Translations under genes and position numbers: made by a program
Notes under the pieces: generated by a model
Told to the model about the DNA's origin: nothing
Database searches by the model: none
The model's input: only the letters and a program-made list of their open reading frames with translations
NCBI RefSeq assembly: GCF_937616625.2
Contig: NC_065571.1
Coordinates: forward strand, 1,180,501-1,244,500
Direction: 5' to 3'
Source of the DNA: Mercurialis annua
Lineage: Eukaryota > Streptophyta > Magnoliopsida > Malpighiales > Euphorbiaceae
Length of the DNA stretch: 64,000 nucleotides
In this document: positions 33,800-46,951 of the stretch, in pieces
Numbering within the stretch: the first letter of the stretch is position 1
How the letters are laid out: each line of letters opens with the position of its first letter

Positions 33800-34251
33800 G
33801 GCTTAAGGTCTGAAAAACTACCGACCTTTCAAAAAAAATTCAATAACACCCTCACCTTGTAATTTTTTCAATAACACCCTATTTTGTATTTTTGGCTTTC
33901 AATAGCACTCTAAATTAAAAAAATTAGATGATTTGATTACTATAAGGATGAAAATTTTCAAAAAAACTAAATTTAAAGGTGAAATCATACTTTTTTTCTA
34001 CTTGAACACTTTTAAACAAGTCCTTAAAATTAAAAAAAATTCAAATAAGTCCTCGATAAATGAGTTTAATTTGATGATTTATGGTGCTATTGAAAGTTAA
34101 AAATACATAATAGGGTAAAATTGAATGTTTTACAAGGTCGGGGTGCTATTGAAAGCCAAAAATACGAAACAGGGTGCTATTGAAGAAATTATAAGGTGAG
34201 GGTGCAATTGAAAAAAATTTGAAAGGTGGGTAGTTTTTCAGACCTTAAGCC
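33800..34251. mobile_element. 452-bp Mutator-like MITE nested in the MULE
   Basis: Inverted termini GGCTTAAGGTCTGAAAAACT (33800) and its complement (ending 34251) are flanked by a perfect 9-bp duplication, TAAAAAAAA (33791-33799 and 34252-34260). The arms carry repeated TTCAATAACACCCT-type motifs. It is the youngest layer of a three-level nest. Confidence 0.87.
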
Positions 34252-34748
34252 TAAAAAAAAGATAAGAAGATGGAGAGTTTGTTATTAAATTAAACACATC
34301 AGCAACTAGTACAGGTAAGCACAAGTAAAACCTTAACCATGTAACATTAATTATCCCACTTTAATAGGAATAGTGTATTTCGTGTAGAGAAGATTCGTGT
34401 GGAATAGCATTTCTCTTTAGGCCCTTATGTTCTCATTAAATGGAAGGCCAAACGATGTCGTTTGCCTTCTAAATGAAAACAACTGAAATGAGTCGTCTTC
34501 TCCACAGCACAATTAGGGTTAATACACAGGTGCGGCGGCAGTCGAACAAAGCTCCAGCCTCTCCACATCTTCACCAGAATACCTCTACCTTTGAATCTTA
34601 GCCCGGGCTAGAGGCTAGAGCCTAACCGAATCTACAAGCATATTCACCTCTAAGTTTAACGATCTTATTTCCGACCTGTGATTTTTTCCACGGCAGCTCG
34701 GGCTCGAGCCTACCCGAGCCTAAACGTGGTTCCGCCCCTGAATATAAC

Positions 34749-35782
34749 GCGTCTTGCCAGCAGATCCTGATTACATAAATGATTCTATTACCACAAAGAT
34801 TTTAGAAGACATGAATCTCACAAATCTCAGAATTATTTTTCTACTTGGAAAGATATTTTTATTTGGAAGACTTATTAATCCTATTTAGAAAGACATTCCT
34901 AAATAGAAATCTTGCTAAATAAGTATTATTTTCCTATTTGAATTTATACAACTGAATATGAATCCCTTTTTTGTTCCCACTATTTTAGGCATTCTTCCGT
35001 ACTTACTATAAAAGAACTTGAAATATGCTTATACAAGTAGAATTACATTACGTAAACAATACTTCCTTAAACTCAATACTAGCTTAAGTAACGAAACGCT
35101 CATCAGACAACCACCTTCCGATAAGCCATCTACTCTATTTTGCAACCAATTATCGTTACAGACTCTATCAATACCCAATGATGATAGTTAAAGAGAAATC
35201 ATCTAATTAAAATAAATGATTTTCTAAAAATATATTTATTTGGACGTAAACTAAATGTTTTCAAAATTTTACAATGACTTTAAAAGTTGATTTTTGCCTT
35301 TTTAGAAAGTGTAGGAGTCAAATTGCAATTTTATATAAATAAACACTTGGAGTTAATTGGCAATTTTATGAATTAAATTTAAATTCTTAAAATTTCAGGG
35401 GGTTAATTTTAATTTACACCAACAATTATAAAATATTCTATCAAGTATGCTTCATTTCATTGTTTAATTAGTTAATTCAATTAATTGATTATCTTAATTG
35501 CTTAAAATTTAAAAGGGATAAAGATACAGGATTTAACAAATCATATATTTTGATTTTAAATTTAAAATAAAAAAGAACATTTTTTAGAAAGATTGTCTGT
35601 ATTAAAAACAATTCAATATTTTTGATTGTATAATATTTTGGAAAAAGGAAAAAATATAGAGATTTTACAACAAGAAAACACATACAAACCTATAAAATAA
35701 ATTCTCTACAAAAACAATTATATATTATTTTATTTCATTGTGCAAAAGCCGGTAGTAAAAATAATCGCATGCATTCACACGA
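34749..35782. other. AT-rich intergenic DNA
   Basis: No gene seen. A 64-residue minus-strand frame at 35489-35683 has no recognisable features. Confidence 0.45.
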
Positions 35783-35787
35783 GTAAT

Positions 35788-37230
35788 TGTTGGGTCCAAC
35801 AGTAGCTCAGAGGGGGGGGGGGGTTGAATTGAGACTTTAAAACTTTTCTGCTAAATTATCAAAAGCTATGGAGTTAGTTTAAGCAGACAGAGTTTTAGTC
35901 ATGTCAAGCTAATGAAATATAAAATATTTTATGAGAGATCAATTTAAGAGCTATATAATTAGCTTAAGTTGATAAGTTCAGGCAAAGATAAGCTAATCAA
36001 ATATTGAAAATTTAATAGCTGTATAAGATCAACTGATATAAGCTATCGAGTTAGCTTAAACTGATACAGTTAAAGTCAAGACAAACTAATCAAATATTGA
36101 AACTTTGATAGCTATATAAGATCAACGGATAAACTATTGAGTTAACTTAAGCTGATACAGTTCAAGTCAAGACAAGATAATCAAATATTGAAGATTTAAT
36201 AGTTGTATAGGATCAACTGATAAGCTATTGAGTTAGCTTAAACTGATACAGTTCAAGTCAAGCCAAACTAATCAAATATGATGGAGAGTTGTCGATACAA
36301 AAGTATAAATGTTTTTCAAATGAAAACTTAGTAAATTGAAATTGGAAAATACTTTGAAAGGCTCTTTTGAAAAACTCTTTTGAAATTAGTTTATGGTGAA
36401 GCTAATATAAGACAGAAATAAAAGGATAAAGCTGAGACACCAGATTTTATAATGATTCGGCAACCCTACATCCACTCCTTAGGGATCCCCATCCCTAAAT
36501 ATTCCACTCTTCAATCTCTATTACGGGCCAGATATAAAGCCTTAAGAATACAACCCTAGTTTTACCCAGAAGTTAGTATGTAACTTACAAGTTGATTTGT
36601 TTAGCTTCAGCAAATTCTATTTTTCTTTGAAAATGTAAACCTAGTTCTATCAAGAAACTATTCTAATCCTCACAAGTGTTTACAGATATTTGGTGTAAAA
36701 ACTCTCACTCGAAACTAACCCTAGTTTCTTTGAGATGGATAACCAACTTATGAAGCACAATGGTGGTGGTGATGATTTTCTCTCTTGATGCTCCCACACT
36801 TGATAAATGGTTGATGGAGAGGTATATATAAACTCTAAAAATCTTATAGAATTAGGGGTGAGTATGTGCCTTGATTCTTATCAATAAAAACAAGGTGTGT
36901 AAAATGTCAAATGGGGGAATCTGTAATTGCTGAGCTGGCCTGCTTAACTTGAGGACATTATAGTTGGTAGCAGCCCTACAATAGTACATTGTTGCTATTG
37001 TTTGTTTATGTGCCAACCTGGCAGAAGTAGAAGTGCAAGCTGGGTATTCAAGCTGAGCTGGAAATATTAGCTTAATGATCAAAAAGCCCGCCATCCATTT
37101 TTTCTTGAATAAATGAGGAATCTTCAAGATGCTTTTGGAATATGGGTCTTGTAATATTTGGACAAATAAAATTAGTGGGCTTTAGTTATCATCAAAACTA
37201 AGGATTATGAATAAAGAGCTTTAGCCAACA
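35788..37230 (+). mobile_element. Probable Copia-type solo LTR
   Basis: Starts TGTTGG and ends CCAACA, flanked by GTAAT (35783-35787) and GTAAC (37231-37235), a 5-bp duplication with one mismatch. Near the start is an AGCTCAG plus G12 tract; near 36450 is a GATTCGGCAACCCTACATCC stretch like those in plant SIRE/Maximus-type Copia LTRs (recalled, not searched). A TATATAAA at 36825-36832 would be the LTR promoter. No internal gag-pol remains, so recombination between two LTRs is the likely history. Confidence 0.6.
35908..36284. repeat. 91-bp tandem repeat within the solo LTR
   Basis: Four imperfect units of 87-93 bp, each with an AATCAAATATTGAA-like start (35908, 35995, 36088, 36179; partial at 36270), and GATCAACTGATA, GAGTTAGCTTAA and CTGATACAGTTCAAGTCAAG in order. 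Confidence 0.8.
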
Positions 37231-37235
37231 GTAAC

Positions 37236-39407
37236 AATTAGTGCCACTAATTACAACGTAATCAAAAGCATTCTTTTAATTAAGTCTATTTCATTAATTT
37301 TCTTTACATTAATTTATTTTTGAATTCTTATTTAAAAATTATTATCTTTGTCGTGACACCTGCAAATGATTTAGAAGCATATAATGAGGTAATTTCCATC
37401 AGTTTGCTGTTATTGTTGATTAATATATAATTATATCTTTGAGCATCTTTGAACTGTTGTTATCACACTATATCTCTGCTAAACCAGAACGGCCAACCAA
37501 AGCCGTCAAGAAAGACGACGACACCCTTCAGTCTTTAGCCGTTGTTAACGACGCCTAGATTTGATGCACCATTGCCAACGACGGTGAAGAGTATATAGTC
37601 GTCGTCAATCGACGACAATTGGCATGTATGTGATCTAAATTTTAGTTGTCCATGCCATTTTCATCTATCCTCGCCGCTGCAGCTTTGTCTTTGCCATTTT
37701 TGTCGGACCAACACTAATTTCTCCTGTGTGTGTGTATTTATGTTGATTTATAAATTATAGATATTGACTAATCTTTAAATTCATTTTCAAAACTCAAAAA
37801 ACAAAAATAAAAAATTTGTATTCATTAAAAACAATATAAAGATAAAAGCTCATGTTTTTATTATTCATTTTAAAGATATAGTTAACAAAATTAATTTTTA
37901 CATTGTATGTAGATACTTAAATTCCATTAAATCCAAAATTATATTTTAAAACATTAAAGTATGATTGTATAATTAAAGTCTTTTCTGCTCTCTAATTGCT
38001 CCTAAACCAGCTATAGGTTGGCAGTGGAATGAAGCGGTTCCAGTAAAAATGGAAGGGTGAATTAATCCGGTTTTACGTAGTTTAAGTGGGTGATATCCCC
38101 ACTCTTTTTGGATGTTTTTGATACGAAAACATAAGTTGCGGATTTATTTGACCAAAAAGCATTCAAATTGACTATTTTGATATTTCATTCCAAGGTGAGG
38201 GGGTGAATTGATCCTTTGTTCTTTTATTTTTAACAAATTAATTAATTTTAAAATTATGAAAACTTATTAATTTATTACTAAAATAAATATATTTAATAAA
38301 ATAATATTTTATACAATCACAATTATTTTATTTTGTTAATCAGGGATAGAAAAGAAATACAAATAATTATTTTTATGTTTATTTTGAATGATAGTTTTTA
38401 ATTATAGAATCGCTAGCAGTATTCCTTGTCTAATCTTGATTTTCTTTTAGGGAGCTGTTGTATATCTTACATGCATACAGAATTGTTCAATTCATTATGA
38501 GTTAACTTGTTTTTTTACTATAATTTATCTATTTTTCTCAAGTATAATAAGGTGTACTTTCTCTTATAATAATATTAGTAAAATTTAAATGAAAATAACA
38601 CACGGTATTGTTTTAATGGATATTCGATGTCATTTTTCCTCAGATTTTATATACTATATCACAATCTGAGCTTATATATGGTCTAAAAATTCTTTAAATG
38701 ATTTGTAGTAATAACATAAAAATAATTATTTTAGATGATGTCAGAGATAATTGTATTTTATTTTATTAAGTATAATAATTAAAATTTATTATTTTAACCC
38801 TTAACCCTTATACTTTTTTAATTTTATTTATTTGATCATTTCTCAAACTTTTATCTTTATCTTTTCTATGTATTTAATTTATTTTAATTTTTTAAATCTT
38901 TTTTTGGACGAAAATAAAGCATACATTGCACTTGCCGTGAATCACACGTGAGACCAAATTAAAAAAATCCAATAAAGAAAAATATATAAATATGGAGGGC
39001 ATATGGAATAAAAAAATATACGAAGAAGCGATCAAATTAATACAAAATTTATCATTTTTAACGTAAAAATTACTAATCACTTAAGCTTACGCTCACAATT
39101 TCAGTTTATAAAATAACCTATTAAACAAAAAAAAACAAATTACAAAAACGACAAACTTTTAAAAGGGACCATAAAAATATAAAAAGTTAAAAGTAAAAGA
39201 ATGTTTTGATAGGTTAAGCGTTTGGAAAATGAAAAGAAGCCACTAAAAACTACGATCCACATAAATTTATGTAAACTTGAACAATATCACTAAAATTTCA
39301 TTAAAAATAGGTGCTTAAATATAGCCTTGTCTCTCCCACGCCACACATTTGGTAACACAATTAACAAATTTTTAGAATTTTCTATTCTTATTGCCCTTCC
39401 TCTCCCG
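37236..39407. other. Intergenic region upstream of PME-c
   Basis: AT-rich, with a GC-richer patch at 37480-37700 holding short GACGACG/CGTCGTC motifs. No coding sequence seen. The last 180 bp (about 39230-39407) are homologous to the promoters of PME-a and PME-b. Confidence 0.5.
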
Positions 39408-39415
39408 TATATAAA
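39408..39415 (+). promoter_or_regulatory. TATA box of PME-c
   Basis: TATATAAA 150 bp before the ATG, preceded by the conserved TTGCCCTTCCTC stretch. Confidence 0.75.
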
Positions 39416-39443
39416 CACAATTTGGTTCTTCCATTTCTCAACC

Positions 39444-39502
39444 CAGAGCCTTCGGGGCATAATATCATCTAATAAAACGAGGCAACCGCCCCAAGAGCTC
39501 TG
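39444..39502 (+). promoter_or_regulatory. 5' UTR hairpin of PME-c
   Basis: CAGAGCCTTCGGG pairs with CCCCAAGAGCTCTG, 12 of 13 pairs with one bulged A and one mismatch. It starts 29 nt after the TATA box. The sequence between the arms has diverged more than the arms. Confidence 0.45.
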
Positions 39503-39564
39503 CAATTACAAAAGTATTTACCTTCCAAATTTATAATTTTATAGCTCAAATATTCAAGATCAAG

Positions 39565-41389
39565 ATGACTTACGGTTATGATAATGGCTCCGCCGCAGAT
39601 GGTGCGGCTAGGAAGAAGAAGTTCGCGATCATCGGTGTTTCATCAATCATCCTCGTGGCCATGGTGGTTGCGGTGGCCGTCGGTGTCAACGACGGCAAAG
39701 AGAAAACCGTCGGTGCTGCTGGTGGTTCCGCTGCTGGTGATATTTCCACGTCGACAAAATCCATTGACTCTATTTGCCAACCAACCGATTACAAACAAAC
39801 CTGCAAGGACAGTCTGACAAAGGCCGCCGGTAACACCAGCGACCCACATAAGCTGGTTCAGGCCGGTTTTGAGGTGGCCATTGATTCCCTTAAAGTCGCC
39901 ATCGCTAATTCTTCTACGTTGAAGGAGGTGGCCAAGGATCCCATGGCTAAACAAGCTCTTGACAGTTGTAAGGAGTTGATGGACACCGCTATCAGCGATC
40001 TCAAGACTTCATTCCAACAGGTTGGAGACTTTGAGATCAGCAAAATGGATGAGTACGTTGCCAACCTCAAAATCTGGCTCAGCGCCACCATCACCTATCA
40101 GCAAACTTGTTTAGACGGATTCGAGAACACCACCGGACCGGCGGGACAGAAAATGAAGGACATTCTGAAAACATCTAGTCAGCTTACAAGCAATGGACTC
40201 GCCATGGTTAGTGGGCTGTCCTCAATTCTTCAGGATTTGGATCTGTCAGGATTGACCGGTCGCAAGCTTTTAGAGCAGGGCGATGATCTTTTCCCAGTAT
40301 GGCTTTCTCCGGCTAAGAAGAGACTCCTTGCTCAGACTCCGGCAACATTGAAGCCTAACATCATTGTTGCTAAAGACGGAAGTGGACAGTTCAAAACTAT
40401 TAATGAGGCAATCAAGAAGACTGCCAAGAGCTCGCCAACAACGTTTGTTATCTACGTTAAGGCAGGAGTGTACAAGGAGAGTGTCACCATCTCAAGGGCC
40501 ATGACCAATATCTTGTTGATCGGTGACGGTCCTACAAAGACCAAGATCACCGGAGACCTCAGCTTTGCCGGTGGAATCACCACTATTAAAACAGCAACAG
40601 TCTGTAAGTTCATAAAAAAGTGAAATTAACGTTGGAAATTAAAATTTTTCTTTCTATATATAGCTAACAAATTGAATTTTTCTTTCTACAGCAATCAGTG
40701 GAAGCAATTTCATGGCAAAGGACATCGGATTCGAGAACACAGCCGGACCCGAAGGACATCAAGCCGTGGCACTGAGAGTACAATCTGACATGTCTGTCTT
40801 CTACAACTGTCAAATCGATGGGTTCCAAGATACACTCTACGCCCACACTTACCGTCAATTCTACCGTGACTGCTCCATCAGCGGCACCATAGACATCATC
40901 ATCGGTGACGCCGCCGCAGTTTTCCAGAACTGCAAGATTGTAGTAAGGAAGCCACTAGAAGACCAAAGATGTTTCGTCGCAGCTCAGGGAAGGAACGACA
41001 CCCGTCAACCAACAGGATTCGTCCTTCAAAACTGCACCATCTCCGGCGCCAAAGATTACTTGCCCGTCAAGGTTGACAACCCAGCTTTCTTGGGCCGTCC
41101 ATGGAAGGAATTCTCAAGGACCATCGTCATGCAGTCACAAATCGACGATATAATCGACCCCACCGGATGGGCACCGTGGATGGGCACCTATGGAATCAAC
41201 ACCTGCTCATTTTCTGAGTTTGGAAACAGAGGACCTGGTGCTAAGTTGAACGGAAGAGTGACGTGGAAGGGCATTGTGAAGATCAATGCACAAGATGCCG
41301 AGAATTTCACCCCCGGCAAGTTCCTACAGGGAGATAAGTGGATTCCGGCCAAGGGAGTTCCTTACTCCGGTGGGATGTTGAAAGTGTAA
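39565..41389 (+). CDS. Type-I pectin methylesterase with intact catalytic set (PME-c)
   Basis: Exons 39565-40603 and 40692-41389 with an 88-bp GT-AG intron give 578 aa. Order: KKK-flanked membrane anchor (about 18-41), PMEI-type pro-region with four Cys, processing motifs GRKLL and KKRLL, pectinesterase domain. The motifs GVYKE, QAVALR, QDTLY (Asp393), DIIIG (Asp414; usually DFIFG) and LGRPWK (Arg482, Trp484) are present, so demethylesterification of pectin in the cell wall is expected. The pro-region is known in the family to keep the enzyme inactive until subtilase cleavage at such basic motifs. It is the same subfamily as PME-a and PME-b and the likely functional reference copy. The intron sits at the same codon in all three. 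Confidence 0.93.
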
Positions 41390-42724
41390 GAGAAGAAAAA
41401 GGAAGAACACAACACAAAGATTGACTTGTAATATCTTTTGCGGTAACTAGTTGCTGATTATATATGCATGCATGCAACTTATAGAATAATTAAAGGAAAA
41501 AAAAATCTTATTTTATGTCTTAATTTTTACTAATTTATATAGTCATGTTTTATAGAAGAGTTTTGGTTTCGCCAAATTTATATTTCTTGTTTACGAGAAA
41601 TATTTAAATGAATAAAGTTGTCTTTCCAAATTGTTAATCATTCATTTATTTATAGTGTAAAATTATTTCCAATATAAAAGAGAAATACTTTACTTATAAA
41701 ACTTAAATTTTAATTTTGATCCAATAAATTCTTTAATCTACTTAAATAATATTTTTCAAATTGTATTATAAAAAAACTAACAATTTATTTTAATAATTTA
41801 AATAACATTAATAAAATAGAATATCAAATTTAATTTTACTCTAAATTTATAAAATAAAAAATTTATTGAAATTTTAATATATTATTAAACTCTTTAAATT
41901 AAGAAATTTAACTATTTTAGAAACCAGAGGAACTCTAAAGTTTCCATATGTAGTCAACAACAAATAAAAATCACAGATAAATTATTTAAATTTAATTGAA
42001 TGCCAATTTTATTTATGAAATGATACTTACTTATAACTATTCTCACATGCGCCACATTATAAATAAATGGCTAACACTCATATTGTAAACTTTGCTCATG
42101 TAATGAGTTTCTGTACATGAATTGATTTTCAAAATATTCAAACTATTGAAGTAAAATAAAATAAAATAAAATTTGACTTCCATATATCATATATGTATTA
42201 ACTGGTCAAAAAAATTCTTTTAAATAAAAAAAAAATTAAATAATCAAAATTAAAAAATTAAAATCTAACCATCAAATTGCAAAACACAATACTTTCCATC
42301 CTCATAATGAATTGTCCGATTTTTCCCTCTTTTACAAATTTTCCTTGTTTGCTTCTTTAAATGACACTTCACTTGTTCTTTAAACCTCTCACTGATTTAT
42401 TAACAAAATTAACAAATTAATTTGTTGCTGGGCCATTAAATTGTGTAAATCAAGAATTGGGCCTGCTCTTGATCCAGTCCAATACACTCGATACAACACA
42501 GCCCAAAACAAGTGGACTCCTCTTGTGCTACAACAAAGGGGAGCGGGAAAAATCATGATTTTTTTTGAACTTTTCATCCGTCTCTTTCTTCCAAAATTTC
42601 TCTCCAATTTTCCAGTTAACCAAACAAACTTTATCTCATTCCCATTTTGCCCCTCAAATTCCAGACTTCCAAATTTCGGAATGAAACCCTTCAACAACAC
42701 AAATTCACAATTAAACCCCCAAAT
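41390..42724. other. 3' flank of PME-c and upstream region of CAPH2
   Basis: AT-rich, with simple repeats (AAAATA units near 42150). No coding sequence seen. The 5' UTR of the condensin gene probably starts within 42450-42724. The two plus-strand frames there are not supported as genes. Confidence 0.5.
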
Positions 42725-45700
42725 ATGACTATTCAAGCAGTAGAAGAAGAACAGCCTCAAAATAAAGTTCACAGAGTTCAAGCAGAGCGTGACCTAGAAG
42801 CTAATTGGGAAGTTGATCTTGCTAAAAAGCTTGAGGATTACCTTTTAAAGATTTGCTCCGGTGAAATTACCTCCGAAAATGATAACGTCTCCGTCAATTT
42901 TGCTGAAGGTTAGGGTTTTAAAAAGTTCAATTTTTTGATTTTAAATTTTAAAAAATTTAGTTGTTTTTTGACTGGGGAAATTTGCAGCTGCTTTGCTATT
43001 ACAAGGTTCGGTTCAAGTTTACAGCAGGAAGGTCGAGTATTTATACAACTTGGTTTTACATGCTTTGGACTTCCTTTCTCAAAAGAGGTTTGTTTTACGG
43101 ACACTTCATTCAATCAACATGTCGTTTCGGAAACATACTTGAAATAACACTGTTTCGCTGTGTCCGTGTCCAAGTGTCCGGTTTCCCTGTGTCCGTATCC
43201 GTGTCCAAGTGTCCGGTTTCCCTGTGTCCATGTCTGTACTACCTAGTTTCACTGTTATGTAACATCTTCATTTAAAGTATTTATCTTTTAAAAAAATTGT
43301 TGGTATTTAATTTTTTTTCAAACTTTACTTTGTTGGGTCATCTTGTAAAGGAAATGACGAGAATGAAATTTTGCTGTTAAAATATGATATTAGTGTTATG
43401 ATCAAGAATATATTTCAAGGGATAGATGGCCCTCCAGATTATTCGTTCATGGCTGATGAATCTGATTTTTTTCAGTGTGTTTATCAAAGAATTAACACGA
43501 GAAGAAAATGAAATGAGTTAACTTGGCACTTGATTACTATTAAATGATTGAATTTTCACTAGATTTTACTTTTTACACATATGGGGCATGCCATTTTGGA
43601 AGGTGCTTTTGTTCATTTTATTAGCTTTGAACAGACAAGAAGAGCAATCGGAGAGTCCATCAGTCCGGCCTGAGCAAAATGGTAGCCGTGCAGCTTACTG
43701 TGAAGAAAATGATCAGTTTTGGGTCTCTGATGATGTCCCAGGTGTATATAACTACCAAATTCTGTTTCCGTGAAGTTATGGTGCTAATATCAACTCACAC
43801 TTTATTAATGTATGGCAGAGGAAGCAAGGAACAGCTTAGATGTTTCGACTAGCAAAAATGATTCCTTCTATCGCTTTGTGAAACCTCCGGCAAATCTTGT
43901 TGTTCTAGAAGGTGATTGCTTAGATACTACTGGTGATGCCGGGGAACTAGAATCATACCTGGTACAACAAATACATCTAATTCTTTACTTATTGATGTGG
44001 TTGTTATTTATCTAATCTAAGGTGCTTGTCCTTTTGTTCTCTATTGCAGTTAGCCACCAATGATCTCTACAGGGATTTTATTCTTTTAGACCCATGTGAT
44101 GCTGTAACAGTGAATGGTTTTCTGGAAAAGGATGAAAATGGAAAAGGAAAAGCTAGTAATTACCGGGGAAGCTCAGCCCGCAAAAGCTTTCTATCCCCCT
44201 CAAGACGTTCTGGAGGAACTGCACGGAAGTCAACTGGAAAGAACCAGGATGCAAATCTCAACCAACCAGCTATTGATGATTGTAATTTCGGAGATAATAA
44301 CTGTGAAGTGATGAATGATTCTCCCGCCTGTGCTGGATTTGACATGGGTGATGATCATTCTGAACCCTTGGACTCAGGATGTTCAGATGATAATGAAGAT
44401 GATCCATGGAAGCCTCTGAATCCCCATGAGCCTGGGAACTTAAAAGTGAAACCTTTCAAAAAAGGTATATAAAGAATTTGTTTCTGTTTTATCTTTTGTT
44501 CACTCTTGTAATCTATTTTTTGTACCTAATTTTATGGTCTTGGATTTTTTTGTTAACAAGCAGTAAAATCCTACAAAACACAAAAGGTAAATTCGATGAA
44601 ACAGACCTCTATAAATACTATGTTTCCACTTGCAAGGATTCACGGTCCTATCAGTCCTGAGCTCACAGAAATATGGGAAGCACGATGTAACAAATCTGAA
44701 AGAAAAGGAAACTTGGACTCCTTTCCTTTATATGAAAAGGTATTGATTTCTTGGAGCTTGTGCGTACCCTATTCGTCTTCTATTGCACTTAAATTAAGAG
44801 ATTAAAAATATGGAATTGTCCTTTCATGGTTGTTGCATAATTTCTGATTTTCTCTTGTCCAATGCAGCTAAGGCAATCCCTTTGCAATGGAGGCTGTAAC
44901 AACACTTTTGGTGATGTTGAGGATGACAATGAAGGTAATGGATATGACAGCGGGGGACTAGATTTTTGTCAGCCTGATGATGAAATGCCAGAAACAATGT
45001 TTATGGATGAAGAGTTACCTCCACACCATGGAAAGGTTGGTAGGCTCCACCTTTATCATGGTTTTTATCGAAGCATTCAGGGACTTCTGTGCCTAATACT
45101 TTGTTTTATGCAGCATGACCATAGCTCAACTCTTGACCCCAATGAAGCTTTTGAACATGAAGATCCAAGTTCCCAAGCAAGCCTAGAAGATCTTTGTCGA
45201 TCTCACCTAGTAAGGAAAATAGCATTTGATTTTTTTTCTAGGGTTGCTAACCAATCACGTAGAGTTGATCAGTTCTGAAAATCAATGTCATGGACTTTAC
45301 AAATTGCATCTTATGTTGCTTGTGTTGATTTGGTTATTATCACCATTTGTCTAAATTATACTTGTGTTTTGCAGGATGCTCTTCTTGCTAACATTGCTGA
45401 AACAGAGAACCAGACTGAATTGGCTACTCGGGTTTCATCATGGAAACAGAAAATTGAGCAAAATTTGGAAGAGCAAGTAAATTTCTATTGTTCCCTTGCT
45501 TAATTATGAATATTGTTATTGATTGTTTCTAGCTGTATGCCTGTTCTATTTTCCCTAAACTAATCTATGTTGCTCAGCTTTTTATCTACTTATTTTTCTT
45601 CTGATAGGATTCACGGCCTTCATTTGATATTCATGCCTATGGTGATAGAATTCTTGAAAAATTATCACTGGATGCAGAGAATGATAATGTAATGTCCTTT

Positions 45701-46951
45701 GCTGATGTTGTGAAGGGTCAAGAGAAGCATGATATTGCTCGAACATTCTCTGCACTTCTTCAGCTGGTAATTCCTTGTATTTACACCTTCTAACTGAGAT
45801 TGGGTAGGTTAAATTAGAAAGATGTTTAAAAAAAAAACATTGCATTTAGAAATTTATTTGAAGGATCTACGTTTAGTGCTCAAGCTTGCTGTCTCTTGGA
45901 AGCAAATTTTAATTTTTTGGTAATTCCACTAGGCAACTATGAAGCACGGAAACTTTAAGAAAGTTGCGTTTTCCTTTTCGGAAACCAGAAACTCTCAGAA
46001 ACTCGTGAAATTTTGCAGGCGTTTCAGTAAATAACATAACTAGATACCATTCACGTTAAAAAGAAAATCTTAAAAATGTACCCACAAATAAAAAAAAAAT
46101 CTAATTAATTATGCACAAATTTTATTATTCGCATTTCCCACCATAAAGTTAACTTCTTATTTTTTATTAGATTATACTATTATCTCATAATATTTATAAA
46201 ACTTTTAAATATTAATTTTAATTATAATTATAAAATTTGTAGATAATGTATTATTTTTATGAACTTAAATTTTGATTATGTTTAGATGATTTATTTCATC
46301 AACTGCTATATTTTTATTATTTACACGTTTCTTTCCACATTTTGTGTCCTCTGTTATTGAATAATGTAATTTCCCAATGCCTGTTTCATGTTGTTTCCCA
46401 TTTCCATTTTCTGTTCTGTGCTTATTAGCTAGGCAATGGCCTTAATGGCTGTCTGAGACTTGGTTGAATTCATTTTACATAATAAGCATTTCAGTGTTGG
46501 TAATAAAGTGTGGCAATAGATGAAGTTATTTGAATTTTAGTAGATATCATATGTATTTTCCTTTTAAATGGTTGCCGATGGATTATCCACTTTCCAGGTG
46601 AATAATGGGGATGTTAATTTGGAGAGGAGCGGAGTAGGTGGCGAATCTGTCTGTTATACAGCAGTGAATCCTTTTCGTATTAAGCTTCTTAAGCGTAACA
46701 AGAGATGGAACGGCGTACAAATTCAATTGTCGAGAAAGAGAGTAAAATCGCCATTGAGGAGAGGATGTAATAAAGGCGCCGGAGATAATAAGCTTGGCAA
46801 AGATGCATCTCCATCTGTTAATTCACCGCAATCGAGCTGTAAATTTCCTGTAAAGATTAGTAACGTTGGCGGAACAAGATGCACTCCTGAAGGCAAGAAG
46901 AGGCGGAGTGCTCGATTTGGTGAACCAGTAGACATTCATTCATCAAGGTAA
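42725..46951 (+). CDS. CAPH2: Condensin-2 complex subunit H2
   Basis: Eleven exons with GT-AG borders and continuous phase: 42725-42908, 42988-43087, 43635-43741, 43819-43961, 44050-44464, 44564-44739, 44868-45035, 45114-45209, 45375-45476, 45608-45766 and 46598-46951, giving 667 aa, close to plant CAP-H2. The N-terminal region (about 17-95; [27 protein letters not shown]) is the kleisin N-domain that contacts an SMC subunit. An acidic, low-complexity middle includes [14 protein letters not shown] and [13 protein letters not shown]. The C-terminal winged-helix region ([49 protein letters not shown]) should contact the other SMC head. As the kleisin it bridges the condensin II ring that compacts chromosomes in the nucleus. 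Exon 6 could begin at 44561 instead (AAGCAG acceptor choice, one residue). Exon 11 reads straight to a TAA that overlaps a weak GTAACA donor. Confidence 0.92.
43163..43229. repeat. 35-bp direct repeat in CAPH2 intron 2
   Basis: Two units starting TCCGTGTCCAAGTGTCCGG at 43163 and 43198 lie inside the 547-bp intron 2. The GTGTCC motif also recurs within each unit. Confidence 0.75.
45767..46597. other. Long CAPH2 intron 10
   Basis: 831 bp, the longest intron of the gene. Around 45940-46040 is a CACGGAAAC...GGAAACCAG...GCAGGCGTTTCAG stretch that looks like a degraded repeat. No borders were found. Confidence 0.5.

Larger units (their letters stand above)
29994..34415. mobile_element. Coding Mutator-like element (FAR1 type)
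   Basis: Inverted repeats of 157 bp, starting GAGAAATGCTATTCCACACG, span 29994-30150 and 34259-34415. A perfect 9-bp duplication, TTTAGGCCC (29985-29993 and 34416-34424), flanks them. The element is 4422 bp and carries a transposase gene on the minus strand. A smaller element sits directly against its right TIR. Confidence 0.92.
29118..34740. mobile_element. hAT element split by a Mutator insertion
   Basis: The termini CAGTGGCGGAACCAGGATTT at 29118 and its partner AACGTGGTTCCGCCCCTG ending at 34740 are inverted. A perfect 8-bp duplication, AATATAAC, flanks them (29110-29117 and 34741-34748), the size typical of hAT. Without the inner Mutator element about 1.2 kb remains, with no transposase, so it was a non-autonomous hAT. 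Confidence 0.85.
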
